From assembly GCA_937868185.1 (NCBI GenBank), contig CALMMG010000010.1, positions 1-39,917 on the forward strand: a DNA stretch of 39,917 bases, in the 5' to 3' direction. This stretch comes from an uncultured Pseudomonadota bacterium (GTDB lineage Bacteria > Desulfobacterota > Desulfobulbia > Desulfobulbales > Desulfurivibrionaceae). The notes under the pieces were generated by a model. It did not search any database, was not told the DNA's origin, and worked only from the letters and a program-made list of their open reading frames with translations. Positions 7,774 through 16,492 of this stretch are shown piece after piece; the stretch's first letter is position 1, and each line of letters opens with the position of its first letter. Position numbers and translations under genes: made by a program.

Positions 7774-8350
7774 TGAGCATCCCCTTGAGCGTCAGGCCGG
7801 TGGTGACCAGCCGATTGCGGAAGGTATCGAAGCTCATCACATCTTCGCTGAATTTGCAGCGCACCTTGAGGATGCCGGTAAAATCGATGGTGATGTAGGC
7901 CCCGGCAGTGTGCGGAGTGGACAAGGTGATCTTGTCCGCGCCATCCTCGCCACCAGCGGCGGTGAAGGTGTAGTCGATCCCGGCGGTGAGAGCCGCGCCG
8001 CCCACATAGACGGTGTAGCCCGAGGCCATCTTGCTGGGCAGGTTGTAGATGGTGGTGACGCCGTCCGTGGTGCCGACGTATTCGCCGACGTACTCTGATT
8101 CCCATGGGAGAAACACGTTAAACGGCAGGTGCTTTCCCTTGCAGGACATGAAGAATTGCCAGAGAATGCGGGCGTTGGCCGTGGTAATATTCTTGTATTT
8201 CAGCGGGAAGCTGCGCTTGGGAAACAGCCATTTCTGCTTGGTGGCCGACTCGCCGGAATCGTACTCCGAGCCAAGGGTGCGAAACTCGATGGACTCGGAA
8301 AACGGATTGATCGGGCGGACGCCGGTGAGCAGGTCGGGGAAGGCAGTCAT
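7766..8350 (-). CDS. DUF2460-type distal tail protein
   Basis: A 194-residue protein directly after the tape measure. The start (FPDLLTGVRPINPFSESIEF) and the middle part (LWQFFMSCKGKHLPFNVF) fit the DUF2460 family, the RcGTA gp12 and lambda gpM-like distal tail protein that joins tail tube to tip. A repetitive beta-rich insert lies at about 90-150. Position between the tape measure and the DUF2163 gene is as expected. Confidence 0.85.
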   Translation of the reverse strand: MTAFPDLLTGVRPINPFSESIEFRTLGSEYDSGESATKQKWLFPKRSFPLKYKNITTANARILWQFFMSCKGKHLPFNVFLPWESEYVGEYVGTTDGVTTIYNLPSKMASGYTVYVGGAALTAGIDYTFTAAGGEDGADKITLSTPHTAGAYITIDFTGILKVRCKFSEDVMSFDTFRNRLVTTGLTLKGMLNA

Positions 8351-8351
8351 A

Positions 8352-11000
8352 TCACATCACCCTCTGCAGATCGGAGCGCAGGCCACGGTCGCCGCGTTGC
8401 AATGCTTCGCGCAGAGGGCCGAGAATCGCCTGGGGGTTGCGTTTCGTCATGTCGGCGAACGATTGGGCGTCGGCGGCGATGATGGTGACGTTGATGGGCG
8501 CTGCGCTGCTGGATTGGGCAACGGAGGTGGTGGTAGCCCGGCTGGTAGATGCCGAACGCACCTGGCTCTGGTTCAGGATCAGTTCGGACTCGTTTTCAGC
8601 GAAGGAGTACGATTTTCCAGAACGCGTGCCAACTCCCACCACCGGCTCGGGGATCCATCCGCCATCGGCAAATTTGAAGTCAAAGCCACCTGAAGGCGTG
8701 ATGGAGTCGAAAAACCGTGAATCAGACATCACCGCCCCGGATTCCGGAAGCGGGGTGTACGATGAACCGAACATGCCGCCGATGGCAGTAGCCGCAGTGC
8801 CAAGCAGCCCGCCCAAAGCTCCTCCCTTGCCGAAATCCTCGCCGAACATGCCCATCATTGCTTTGGCAGCGGCCCACTGGTCCACCATCTTGAGGGTCAT
8901 TTCCTTGAAGCTGGAGAGGAAACCATTACTGCCTGTGCGCAGGGACTCGAACATGCTGGCCCCTGCGTCCTGCACATTGCGGAAGGCCTGGATCTGGAAT
9001 TGCGACAGTTCGTCGTTTTTATCCTTGAGCTTATCCAGGGCCTCTGTTTCCTGTTCCAACTGCCTGGAATCAAGCAGAGTGAGACGCTTGCGCATTTCCT
9101 CCTCATCGATGCCATGCGCCGCCCACATGTCGATCACCGACTGGCGGAGGATGTCATACTCTTTCCCCACCTTGGCCACGGCCTGCTGCTCTTCGGGAAG
9201 GGAGGCCAATACCGCATCGTTGTAGGAGTCGGTGATCTTTTTCAGTTCATCAGTGGCCTTTTTTTGCCGGTCCAGATAATCTGCCTGGATGGCGGCGTTT
9301 TCCATCTCCGCCTGCCAGGTATCGATTTTTGATTGTGCCCCAGGCTGGCTGTCAAACTGGATGTGGTATTCAACCGCCTTGTTCGTGACCTCCTGAAGCT
9401 TTTGGTCCAGGCCGGTAAGCGAGGACATATTGATCTCCTGCTCCAGATCGCGCTTGGTTGACTTCCACTGGTCGGCGAGCCGAGCGGCGTCCTTTTCCGC
9501 CTCGGTCAGTTTATGGGTTAAATCCGGTCCTGGGGGCAATTTGGGCACGTGGATGCCAGCACTCTCATTTGTTGCCGCAGTTGGTTTTTCTGCGGCAGCC
9601 ATACTCATATCAAGCGCTGTATCTCTTACCCTGGCGAGGTCGGCGTATTTCTTGGAAATGGCATCTATTTCGGCCAGGGCGCTTTTAGTGAGAATCGGAT
9701 TTTTAATCACCACATACGCTCTTTCTGCGGCTTCCGACACATAATCCCACGCCTTTATCAAGGTGTGCACGATCATTACCCCAGTCTTTGCTCCAGACTC
9801 GAACTTCCCCCAGAATGTGCCAATTTCCCACCCTGCATATGCGGCGAAGACAAGACTGGTGGCTATTCTCAGTTTTGCCAGCCAACCAGTAGCCGCTTCC
9901 GCCGCGACCGAAACTCCCCACAAAGGTGTTGTTAAAAACTGTTGAATTCCTCCAGTTTTTGCGACAAGGAGAAGCATTTCATATTCTAACCGCAAAGACA
10001 AAACCGCCGTTCTGGTTGCCATGAAAACTGCTGGTAATGCCTCCAACCCAGCACCGACAATGGCAATTCTTCCTAATGCAAGCAATCCATCTCCAAGGTC
10101 GCGGACAACTCTGCCCGCAGTTTCGGCGGCGCCTTCGCTTTCTTTGAGCCAGGCTACAAACGCAGCACCACCTTTTACAATGTCCGGAAACATATCTTTT
10201 AGAAACGCCCTCTGGAGAATGCTCACTGCGGTTTCAAACGAAGATGTTACCGCCTGCCAGGTGGTGGCAATATCTCCAGAAGCTGCATTTATCCCCACGA
10301 GGAAGGGTGCCAGTCTCTCCAGTGTGTCGCCGTGTTTTTGCCCTTCCGCAACAATCTGTTTCAGGCCGTCTTTATACAGGCCGGAACTTTTTGCCATTGA
10401 ATCAATCTGGGTTGCCAATTGCGCTCCAGGAACGACTTCACCCGTCAGGAGTGCGCGAATTTCTTGATGGGCCTGGACTGACTGATTTTGTCCTGCCGTA
10501 TACATTGCAACGGCGTTGGATAGTGCCGTAAATGAATCAACCTGGCCCTTGTTGTTTACATCAAGCAATACATTGTGGAGTGTCATCTCCCGCGTCATTT
10601 GCAGCAGGGTCTGGTAGTTGGCGAAAGAATTTGCGTCCACCTCTTGGAGCTTTTTGGCTAAGGCGGTAGCGTAAACAGTTGCCTCCTGGTAGTGTTCCGC
10701 CACATTTTCCGGACCTTGCATTGTGGTTATTTGGGCGGCTATTTGGATAGTAGAAACTTTCAGATCATCAACGGCGGTGATCGCATTTTGTACTTGGGAG
10801 ACAAGAGCCCCGATGCTCCAACCGACACCAAGTGCAGCAAAAGCGCCGGCAACAAATTCAGTTGCCTTTCCGAGCATCCGTATTCGTTGCTCGACGGCTG
10901 CGGTGGAGCGCTCAACCATGGCCATGGCCTGATTCATCGGGGCGGTGGCCTGGTCTACCAACCGGAGGGCAATGCTTATGGCGGCGTCTTGACTGCTCAT
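8352..11000 (-). CDS. Tail tape measure protein
   Basis: An 882-residue protein, close to the length of lambda gpH (853). It has a helical N-terminus with several hydrophobic stretches (about 50-75, 290-390), a long charged coiled-coil region (about 490-700), and a Gly-rich tail typical of tape measures (FADGGWIPEPVVGVG near residue 790). It sets tail length and is thought to move into the host envelope with the DNA. By the usual relation of residues to length, the tail would be of lambda size. Its ATG overlaps the stop of the frameshifted chaperone (ATGA). Confidence 0.95.
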   Translation of the reverse strand: MSSQDAAISIALRLVDQATAPMNQAMAMVERSTAAVEQRIRMLGKATEFVAGAFAALGVGWSIGALVSQVQNAITAVDDLKVSTIQIAAQITTMQGPENVAEHYQEATVYATALAKKLQEVDANSFANYQTLLQMTREMTLHNVLLDVNNKGQVDSFTALSNAVAMYTAGQNQSVQAHQEIRALLTGEVVPGAQLATQIDSMAKSSGLYKDGLKQIVAEGQKHGDTLERLAPFLVGINAASGDIATTWQAVTSSFETAVSILQRAFLKDMFPDIVKGGAAFVAWLKESEGAAETAGRVVRDLGDGLLALGRIAIVGAGLEALPAVFMATRTAVLSLRLEYEMLLLVAKTGGIQQFLTTPLWGVSVAAEAATGWLAKLRIATSLVFAAYAGWEIGTFWGKFESGAKTGVMIVHTLIKAWDYVSEAAERAYVVIKNPILTKSALAEIDAISKKYADLARVRDTALDMSMAAAEKPTAATNESAGIHVPKLPPGPDLTHKLTEAEKDAARLADQWKSTKRDLEQEINMSSLTGLDQKLQEVTNKAVEYHIQFDSQPGAQSKIDTWQAEMENAAIQADYLDRQKKATDELKKITDSYNDAVLASLPEEQQAVAKVGKEYDILRQSVIDMWAAHGIDEEEMRKRLTLLDSRQLEQETEALDKLKDKNDELSQFQIQAFRNVQDAGASMFESLRTGSNGFLSSFKEMTLKMVDQWAAAKAMMGMFGEDFGKGGALGGLLGTAATAIGGMFGSSYTPLPESGAVMSDSRFFDSITPSGGFDFKFADGGWIPEPVVGVGTRSGKSYSFAENESELILNQSQVRSASTSRATTTSVAQSSSAAPINVTIIAADAQSFADMTKRNPQAILGPLREALQRGDRGLRSDLQRVM

Positions 11001-11661
11001 TCGTCGGCCCCGTCTCCGTCTGTTTTGCGGTGGCTTTTGGCGATGGCCTCGATGGCCAACACCTTTTCGAGATCTTCCTCGCTGCCGTCCAGGGCGGCGA
11101 GTGTGGCGATGATATTTACTGCTTGCATGATTCCGGCCATGCCTTCACGGCCTGCCTGGTTACAGATTTCCCAGGTATGCCAGGCGAGGGCATTCCCTGC
11201 GAACAGGTGCCCAGGCTTGGGGCACTCTTCGCAGGGAGGATCTCCGGCCCAGGTCTCGGTGCAATCTTCGCAGGTTACTTGGCCTGGGGCGAGGTGCCAC
11301 TCGGCCCAGGCTGTGAGTTTCCCTCTTCTCCCATGCGCCGCTCCGCAGCGACCGCTTCCATTTCCTTCAGGACATCGGCGGCGAAATCCGGGTTGTGCTC
11401 ATACACCAGCCGCTTGTTTTCGCTGGTGCAGGGGAGGGGGTTGTCATGTTCGTCCTGGATGCCATCCCAAGCCAGGACCACCCGGTCAAACATCTCCTTG
11501 GTCATTTCCGATCCGTTGAGCTTCTCGACTCCGCGATTGATGTTGGAGTGCTTCTGTCGGAGGCGACTCATGGCCGAGGCGGACATGGGATTCACGGTAA
11601 TAGTGGCATCCCCGACGATGATCGGGAAGCCTTCAGGGGTGGCGGAGGTGCGCAGCTTCAT
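10997..11661 (-). CDS. Tail assembly chaperone, -1 frameshift product (gpG-T-like)
   Basis: I translated the -1 frame by hand from the slippery site at 11317-11323. It stays open for 106 codons and ends in TGA at 10999-10997, overlapping the tape measure ATG. The extension is coherent: it begins LTAWAEWHLAPGQ, carries a four-Cys zinc-ribbon-like pattern (CEDC...CEEC) and then a helical region. The fusion would be 221 residues. In lambda the gpG-T fusion recruits tail tube subunits to the tape measure. The extension has no start codon near its beginning, so a frameshift is the economical explanation. Confidence 0.85.
11275..11661 (-). CDS. Tail assembly chaperone, zero-frame product (gpG-like)
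   Basis: A 128-residue protein starting MKLRTSATPEGFPI. The better start is at 11661: the frame is open further upstream to 11757, but that would run into the tail tube gene. It sits between the major tail protein and the tape measure, the fixed place of the G/GT chaperones in long-tailed phages. A GGGAAAC heptamer 13 codons before the stop allows the -1 shift into the T extension. Confidence 0.85.
   Translation of the reverse strand: MKLRTSATPEGFPIIVGDATITVNPMSASAMSRLRQKHSNINRGVEKLNGSEMTKEMFDRVVLAWDGIQDEHDNPLPCTSENKRLVYEHNPDFAADVLKEMEAVAAERRMGEEGNSQPGPSGTSPQAK
11317..11323 (-). other. Slippery heptamer GGGAAAC for programmed -1 frameshifting
   Basis: On the minus strand the zero-frame codons read GAG GGA AAC, giving G GGA AAC, the X XXY YYZ form. 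It differs only in the last base from lambda's GGGAAAG site in the same gene pair. The zero frame stops 13 codons later, while the -1 frame continues for 106 codons. Confidence 0.85.
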
Positions 11662-11713
11662 GGGTTGGTCCTTTTCTTTAAGTTGATTGTCTGGGTTTAT
11701 TCGCTGGCCAGAA

Positions 11714-12886
11714 TCAGTTGAACAGCATGGATATTTCGTCCTCGCCATTGGTGCCAAGGGCGGTGATATCCATTTTCAGCTCCACGGTGGGGGAGGATGG
11801 GTTCATGTTCGGGGCCTTGATTCTGGCCTTGCCCATGGTGATGGAGGCACGTTTTCCAGCGGTGGCTTCGCCGCAGGAAATCTTCAGGTTGGCAACCTGC
11901 CCGGCGGCAATGGAGTCATAAAAATATGACAGGTCATCCCGGCGCATTTGCAGGGTCACGCTGCCGGACACCGACCGCTGCCCCTCCACGTAATCGGTGG
12001 GGTTTTCCACGGAGCTTATTTCGTCCTCGAGGTACTGAATGCCGTTGCCGATGGACAGATCCATCCCCTTGATCTTGATGGTCGTGCTGCCGCCGTCAAA
12101 ACTTACCGATGTGGTCCGGGACTCAACCGGATCTCCAACGATGGCGCCAGTGGGAAGATACGGGGCGACCAGAGTGTTGATCGTCTGGCTGGTGGAGATA
12201 CCAGGGGAGATGGTCAGCACTTTGGTGGTCTGGTTGACCGCGGTGACCAAATATCCGGCTCCGGAGTTGTCGTCCGCGCCGATCTTGATTTTGCCGCCCA
12301 CACAGTATTTCTTCGCATCCTTCACCGTAACGGAGGTAATCGGGGTGGCGACATAGGTGATGGCTGTGGCAAGTTCGTCCGTGCCGCACCAGCCCATGGT
12401 CATGAACTTCCCGGACATATCGAACTTGAGAGCGCCTTTTTTGGAGATGCCGAGCTTGGCCTGGTCCGCCGTGGCTCCGGAGGCGAAAAATACGGTGTCT
12501 CCGTACTTGCACCAGATGGAGAAACTGGGCAGTTGCTTGGCCAGGGCGTAGGTCACAGAGGTGCTTGCCACGATGTTTTCAGCGCCGAACAGCGCCTTGA
12601 ACAAGGCTCCTCCCTGGGGGGCCACACCAGCGGAGCCGGATGGGCGCAAGTACATGGGCAGCGACCAGTCCCCAGCCGGAAGCGCGTCGCGGAATTGGGC
12701 CAACAGAGAGCGGGAATCCACAATCTCTTCGCTGTCGCTGTAGGTGGGCACCTGGCCTATATTTCCGTATCCAGCCGGAACCACCAGATTGGTGTTGGCC
12801 GGGAACACCAAGGTTCCCTTGGTTGTTTCTGGAACCACGAAGATCTTGTGCTCGCGGGCAAGGATGATTTTGTTGTCGGTGGTCAT
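11714..12886 (-). CDS. Major tail tube protein
   Basis: A 390-residue, beta-rich protein upstream of the chaperone pair, the standard place of the tail tube subunit (lambda gpV). The outer parts fit a tube-protein fold. The central insert (about residues 185-245, with SVTVKDAKKYCVGGKIKIG and repeated Thr/Val strands) looks like an added surface domain, which would explain its large size. AAGGAG lies 7 bases before the ATG. Confidence 0.85.
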   Translation of the reverse strand: MTTDNKIILAREHKIFVVPETTKGTLVFPANTNLVVPAGYGNIGQVPTYSDSEEIVDSRSLLAQFRDALPAGDWSLPMYLRPSGSAGVAPQGGALFKALFGAENIVASTSVTYALAKQLPSFSIWCKYGDTVFFASGATADQAKLGISKKGALKFDMSGKFMTMGWCGTDELATAITYVATPITSVTVKDAKKYCVGGKIKIGADDNSGAGYLVTAVNQTTKVLTISPGISTSQTINTLVAPYLPTGAIVGDPVESRTTSVSFDGGSTTIKIKGMDLSIGNGIQYLEDEISSVENPTDYVEGQRSVSGSVTLQMRRDDLSYFYDSIAAGQVANLKISCGEATAGKRASITMGKARIKAPNMNPSSPTVELKMDITALGTNGEDEISMLFN

Positions 12887-12916
12887 GGTTGTGCTCCTTT
12901 AATGTGGTTCGTCGAG

Positions 12917-13354
12917 CTATGATTCCAGCAGTTCTATCTTCCAGGTCTGCACATAGAGGAAACGGCCCATATGGACATGGACCTGCCCCTCGCCGATTAT
13001 TTCCGCTTTGCCGGCCTCGGCAATGAGTTGCCCTGCGATTCCTTCCTCGATTGCTCCCAGGATGGCATCGCAGGTATCGTCTCCGTCCGCGCCGTTCGGC
13101 ACATGGGCGGCATAGGTGAAAACGTGAAACACATGGCCGCGCTTGTAGGTGGCGCCGTCATCGTCCCGGATCTCTTCCGGCTCTCCGAACTCGATACCGG
13201 CCGGGGTGATGGAAATCCCTGGCCAGGCGTGATGCTCATTGAATACCGCGTCCTCTCCGGACCATTTCTCGATTGGCGCCGCAAGTCCGGCAGCGGCTAC
13301 AGCCGCCTCGATTTTTGCCTTCAGATCGCTTTTTAAGGCGGTGCGGATGTTCAT
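12917..13354 (-). CDS. Tail terminator protein (gpU-like)
   Basis: A 145-residue protein between the tail completion protein and the tail tube gene, the usual gpU position. The pattern of an N-terminal helix, then WPGISITPAG, a beta-rich core and VHMGRFLYVQTWKIELLE at the end resembles tail terminators, which cap the tube and join it to the head. Its start overlaps the stop of the preceding gene (ATGA). The call rests mainly on position and size. Confidence 0.65.
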   Translation of the reverse strand: MNIRTALKSDLKAKIEAAVAAAGLAAPIEKWSGEDAVFNEHHAWPGISITPAGIEFGEPEEIRDDDGATYKRGHVFHVFTYAAHVPNGADGDDTCDAILGAIEEGIAGQLIAEAGKAEIIGEGQVHVHMGRFLYVQTWKIELLES

Positions 13355-14013
13355 TGGTTACCCCAGTCGGTCATCCAGGTTTTTGAGTATCCGGCCCCGT
13401 TGAACTTGGCCGCATACAGGGCGTTTACGTTACGGACGCTGCGACTGTATTCCTGTTGCAGCACCACCCCGGCAAACGGTCGGGCGGCAACGCGCCGAAC
13501 ACCGATCCTGGGGATCATCCCGGTGAGCTTGACCAGTTTGCTCTCCATGCCGCGGGCGGTCTTGACTCCGCGCAACGCCTTGCCGGTGGGGTTGGTGAGC
13601 TGCTTGGCAATGCCGCGCTGCTCCTTTTTACCGATGACCATGTTAAACCCGGCGGACAGCCTCCTGGCCGAAGAGGCAAAGGAGCGGCTGATCGGGGTGA
13701 AGCGCATGGAGGTGTTGTTTTGCCCAGGCTGCTTGTCGATCAGCCCGGCATAGGCGGTAAGGTTTGCCATGTCGACGTAGTACCGGCTGAACTTGGCCAC
13801 CCACTTGCCATAGCCCTGCCCCTTGCGGAGAAACTTGGTGATCGGGGCATACCTCCAGGAGCCGTCGCCCTGCGACCTGGCATACTCCTGTATCGCCAGG
13901 TTGAGCCGGTACGACTCGCTCCGCAGGGCAGCAAGTTGGGCTGCCTGGTGCCGCTGGGGGAAATCGGCCCGCATTCTGCGCAGGCCGTTCTGGTCGACTT
14001 TGACCTCGAACAT
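13351..14013 (-). CDS. Tail completion / minor tail protein (gpZ-like)
   Basis: A 220-residue basic protein starting MFEVKVDQNGLRRM. It occupies the place of lambda gpZ between the head-tail connector genes and the tail terminator. Its high Arg/Lys content and the helical N-terminal third (about 1-50) fit minor tail proteins that work at the head-tail joint. The ATG overlaps the preceding stop (TAATG). No motif proves the function. Confidence 0.6.
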   Translation of the reverse strand: MFEVKVDQNGLRRMRADFPQRHQAAQLAALRSESYRLNLAIQEYARSQGDGSWRYAPITKFLRKGQGYGKWVAKFSRYYVDMANLTAYAGLIDKQPGQNNTSMRFTPISRSFASSARRLSAGFNMVIGKKEQRGIAKQLTNPTGKALRGVKTARGMESKLVKLTGMIPRIGVRRVAARPFAGVVLQQEYSRSVRNVNALYAAKFNGAGYSKTWMTDWGNQ

Positions 14014-14282
14014 TATTGCTTCACCAGCTTGACGATTTCATGTTCCGGGATCCCCACCTTCATGGCGATCAGCAGGGTGATGCGCCGCACCTGCGACAGT
14101 TCTTCCCTGACGCTTTTTTCCTCAATCTCCGACTTGCCCTGACACCCGGCGCACTGGGTGGTGGTGACGTAGGAGGTATCCACCGTTTTTTTGAAGAACC
14201 GGCCCACCCCCAGCTTGACGAACTCCCACGAGGCCAGCGCCACCAGAATAAGGATGGCTTGCAAAACATAGTTCTCCATCAT
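14013..14282 (-). CDS. Small membrane-anchored protein in the head-tail operon
   Basis: An 89-residue protein with one N-terminal hydrophobic segment (about residues 6-24), then a CAGC pair at about 44-47 and a charged helix. A membrane protein is out of place between two connector genes. Starts at 14282 or 14279 are both possible, since the sequence reads ATGATG across the previous stop. No family recognised. It could be a moron or a virion-associated membrane protein. Confidence 0.6.
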   Translation of the reverse strand: MMENYVLQAILILVALASWEFVKLGVGRFFKKTVDTSYVTTTQCAGCQGKSEIEEKSVREELSQVRRITLLIAMKVGIPEHEIVKLVKQ

Positions 14283-14614
14283 GGCACCACCCTGATATTT
14301 TGCTGGCAGGTGAGGGTCCAGATGCCGGACTCATCGCGTTTGCGGTCCACCACCTCAAGGGTTTGCTCACCAATGGCCAATGGTCTGGTTATGATATTTC
14401 CGCGTGCCGGAGCTGCTGACAGATCCGACTCTCTGATCTTGCAGATCACAGCGTCAGCCATGACATGCTCGCTCACCAGATCATCCGGGGTGAGGCCACG
14501 AAAAATCGCGGATACCGGATACGAGGCGGAACCGCTTGCTGCATAGCTGACGGCCTCTCCGGCCAGGTCGAAAAGGTCGTCAGCGGCTTCCTTGAGATCG
14601 GAGGCAAAGGCCAT
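14279..14614 (-). CDS. Head-tail joining protein (gpFII-like)
   Basis: A 111-residue protein with a helical start (FASDLKEAADDLFDLAGEAV) and a beta-rich body ending RDESGIWTLTCQQNIRVV. Size, shape and position after the decoration-like protein fit the lambda gpFII family, which closes the head end after packaging and receives the tail. Identity is by context and overall pattern, not a strict motif. Confidence 0.65.
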   Translation of the reverse strand: MAFASDLKEAADDLFDLAGEAVSYAASGSASYPVSAIFRGLTPDDLVSEHVMADAVICKIRESDLSAAPARGNIITRPLAIGEQTLEVVDRKRDESGIWTLTCQQNIRVVP

Positions 14615-14617
14615 TTC

Positions 14618-15004
14618 TTACAGGTATTCCAGCGCCACGGTGATCTTGCCGCCGGTAAGGGCCGCCGCACCAATGGCCATGTTGACACCCTTGCCTCCTG
14701 TCGTAGTGCGGATGGATGTGGCCGCCGTTCCTACCGGAACGGTGTCCTTGAGGGCGTTCGCGGTGAAGGCGGTGTAAGCGGTGGAGGCCAACACATCCAC
14801 GGCGGTTTCCACGCCCATGGTCACGGTGGCAGCACCACCGGAGGTCAGGGCTGTGTTGCTTTGGATCATGCCGCTGGTGATCACGGCATCGTTTGGCAGT
14901 TTGTCGCCGCGCAGGGCGATGGTGCCTATGGCGCCACCGTCAACGGCGAAATCGTATTCAAAATAGGCAACCCGCTTCTCCGGGCAAAGTCCGAGTCGTT
15001 TCAT
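14618..15004 (-). CDS. Head decoration or minor capsid protein
   Basis: A 128-residue, Ala/Gly/Thr-rich, beta-strand protein immediately after the capsid gene. Patterns such as FAVDGGAIGTIALRGDKLP are familiar from small head proteins encoded between capsid and connector genes in proteobacterial phages. In lambda this slot's equivalent is gpD, which stabilises the expanded head. The fold match is inferred. A 69-base gap separates it from the capsid stop. Confidence 0.6.
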   Translation of the reverse strand: MKRLGLCPEKRVAYFEYDFAVDGGAIGTIALRGDKLPNDAVITSGMIQSNTALTSGGAATVTMGVETAVDVLASTAYTAFTANALKDTVPVGTAATSIRTTTGGKGVNMAIGAAALTGGKITVALEYL

Positions 15005-15073
15005 GGTAGTGCTCCTTTTTATGCTGTGATTGGGGCAGGTTTTACCCTGCCCACAATGGGTTATTCAGCTTGA

Positions 15074-16492
15074 TTACGCCCCGGCGTTCTTGAGCAGGGC
15101 CGGCCAATCCACCGCCTTGGCGCCGCAATCGATGCGGACCTTATATTCCACGCCGTCCACGTTCCAACCCTGCCTGGTCTCCATGTACGGAGTCTGCTGG
15201 CCGTTGAGGAAAAATACCGTGACCGTCTTCCCTTTGGGACCTGCCAAGTACCAGGCGGTTTGCGAGTCGTCGTACAGGCGAGGCTCGAATACCATCTCCA
15301 CCAGATTGGCGTAGATGTTGGTCTGGTTCGGCTGGGCCTGGGTACCGATGACCGTGGACTTGAGGAAGGTCTCGACTGCCAAGGCGATGGACGGCGGGGC
15401 GATGACATACTTCGGCGAGAGGTTCAACCGCCGCTTGCCGCCGATGTCCTTTTGCAGGGCCATGAGCTTGACAGCCTCTGCCAACGTGGTGGTGCCGAAA
15501 ACCCCTGCAGTGCCAAGGTTGCCATGGCTGGCATGGAACAGGGCAATGCCGTCGCGCATGGCGGAGTTGGCCGTCAACACCGCATAGGCGACATCGCCGA
15601 TCTTCCGGGCTGCTGCCTCTCCGTGCGCCCGAGGGATATCGGAAAGGGCGGAGAGATCATCGTTGATGATGGTCTGCCGGGTAATGGCAAACATCTTGCC
15701 GTAGGTGGCGATGGCATACTGCTCCTTGGCGTCGCTGCGCTTTCCGTACTCATAGGGCTGGGAGTCGGTGATCTGGGTGAGGTCTTCCGCCTCGGACACG
15801 CTCATCAGCGAGTTGGTCTTGAAATCCGACACGGAACCGGTTCCGCACCATTTTTCCCAGGTCTCAGGGGCAGTTTCGTATCCGGCGGAAAGGCTTTTGT
15901 TCGCCACATTGGCCAGCAGGTTGGGGAAATCGCTGGTGGTCAGGGCACGGCCAACCATCTCCATGACGTTGCCGCCGGTGGGCTGATTGGCAGCCCGCAA
16001 TGCCAGACGGGCGATTTCGCGCAGGCTGTGGCCGGTGAGATCGGTTGCCCCTGGGGATGGGGTATTTACAGTGATCCCAGCCCGAATGCTCAAGGCATCC
16101 TCGGCTGCGGAGCGGAACTTGTCTTTCTCATCGGCCACGATTTCCACGCTGGGGCGGAAGTTCGGGGTGTTTTTCCCGGCACGGGCGATGACCTCATCCA
16201 TGATCGCCTTGCTGGCGGAATCAACGGTCACTTCCGGTTTCAGCAGGGCAGCGCGGTTCTCTGTCGGGATCTCGAAGCGCTCGCACATGGCGATGATCTC
16301 GGCGGAGCGGGCCTGCTCATTTTTAACGGCCTCGACGCGGACCGCCTCAACGTCCACGGGCGGTGAGGTAACGGTGGCGGCGGATTCTTCCCGCTTGACT
16401 TCCAGTTTGTCCATGAAGGCTTGCGCCTCCGCATCGGTTGCATCCTGGGGCAGTCCACGGCGCTCCAGGAAGGCGCGTAATTCTCTGTTCAT
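15074..16492 (-). CDS. Possible separate capsid product from an internal start
   Basis: Within the fusion gene, Met 190 (position 16492) is preceded by AAAGGAG with 6 bases to the ATG, as good a ribosome-binding site as that of the full gene. Initiation here would give a 472-residue scaffold-plus-capsid protein without the protease, similar in principle to nested lambda C/Nu3. This would let capsid greatly outnumber protease. The site is seen; its use is inference. Confidence 0.5.
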   Translation of the reverse strand: MNRELRAFLERRGLPQDATDAEAQAFMDKLEVKREESAATVTSPPVDVEAVRVEAVKNEQARSAEIIAMCERFEIPTENRAALLKPEVTVDSASKAIMDEVIARAGKNTPNFRPSVEIVADEKDKFRSAAEDALSIRAGITVNTPSPGATDLTGHSLREIARLALRAANQPTGGNVMEMVGRALTTSDFPNLLANVANKSLSAGYETAPETWEKWCGTGSVSDFKTNSLMSVSEAEDLTQITDSQPYEYGKRSDAKEQYAIATYGKMFAITRQTIINDDLSALSDIPRAHGEAAARKIGDVAYAVLTANSAMRDGIALFHASHGNLGTAGVFGTTTLAEAVKLMALQKDIGGKRRLNLSPKYVIAPPSIALAVETFLKSTVIGTQAQPNQTNIYANLVEMVFEPRLYDDSQTAWYLAGPKGKTVTVFFLNGQQTPYMETRQGWNVDGVEYKVRIDCGAKAVDWPALLKNAGA

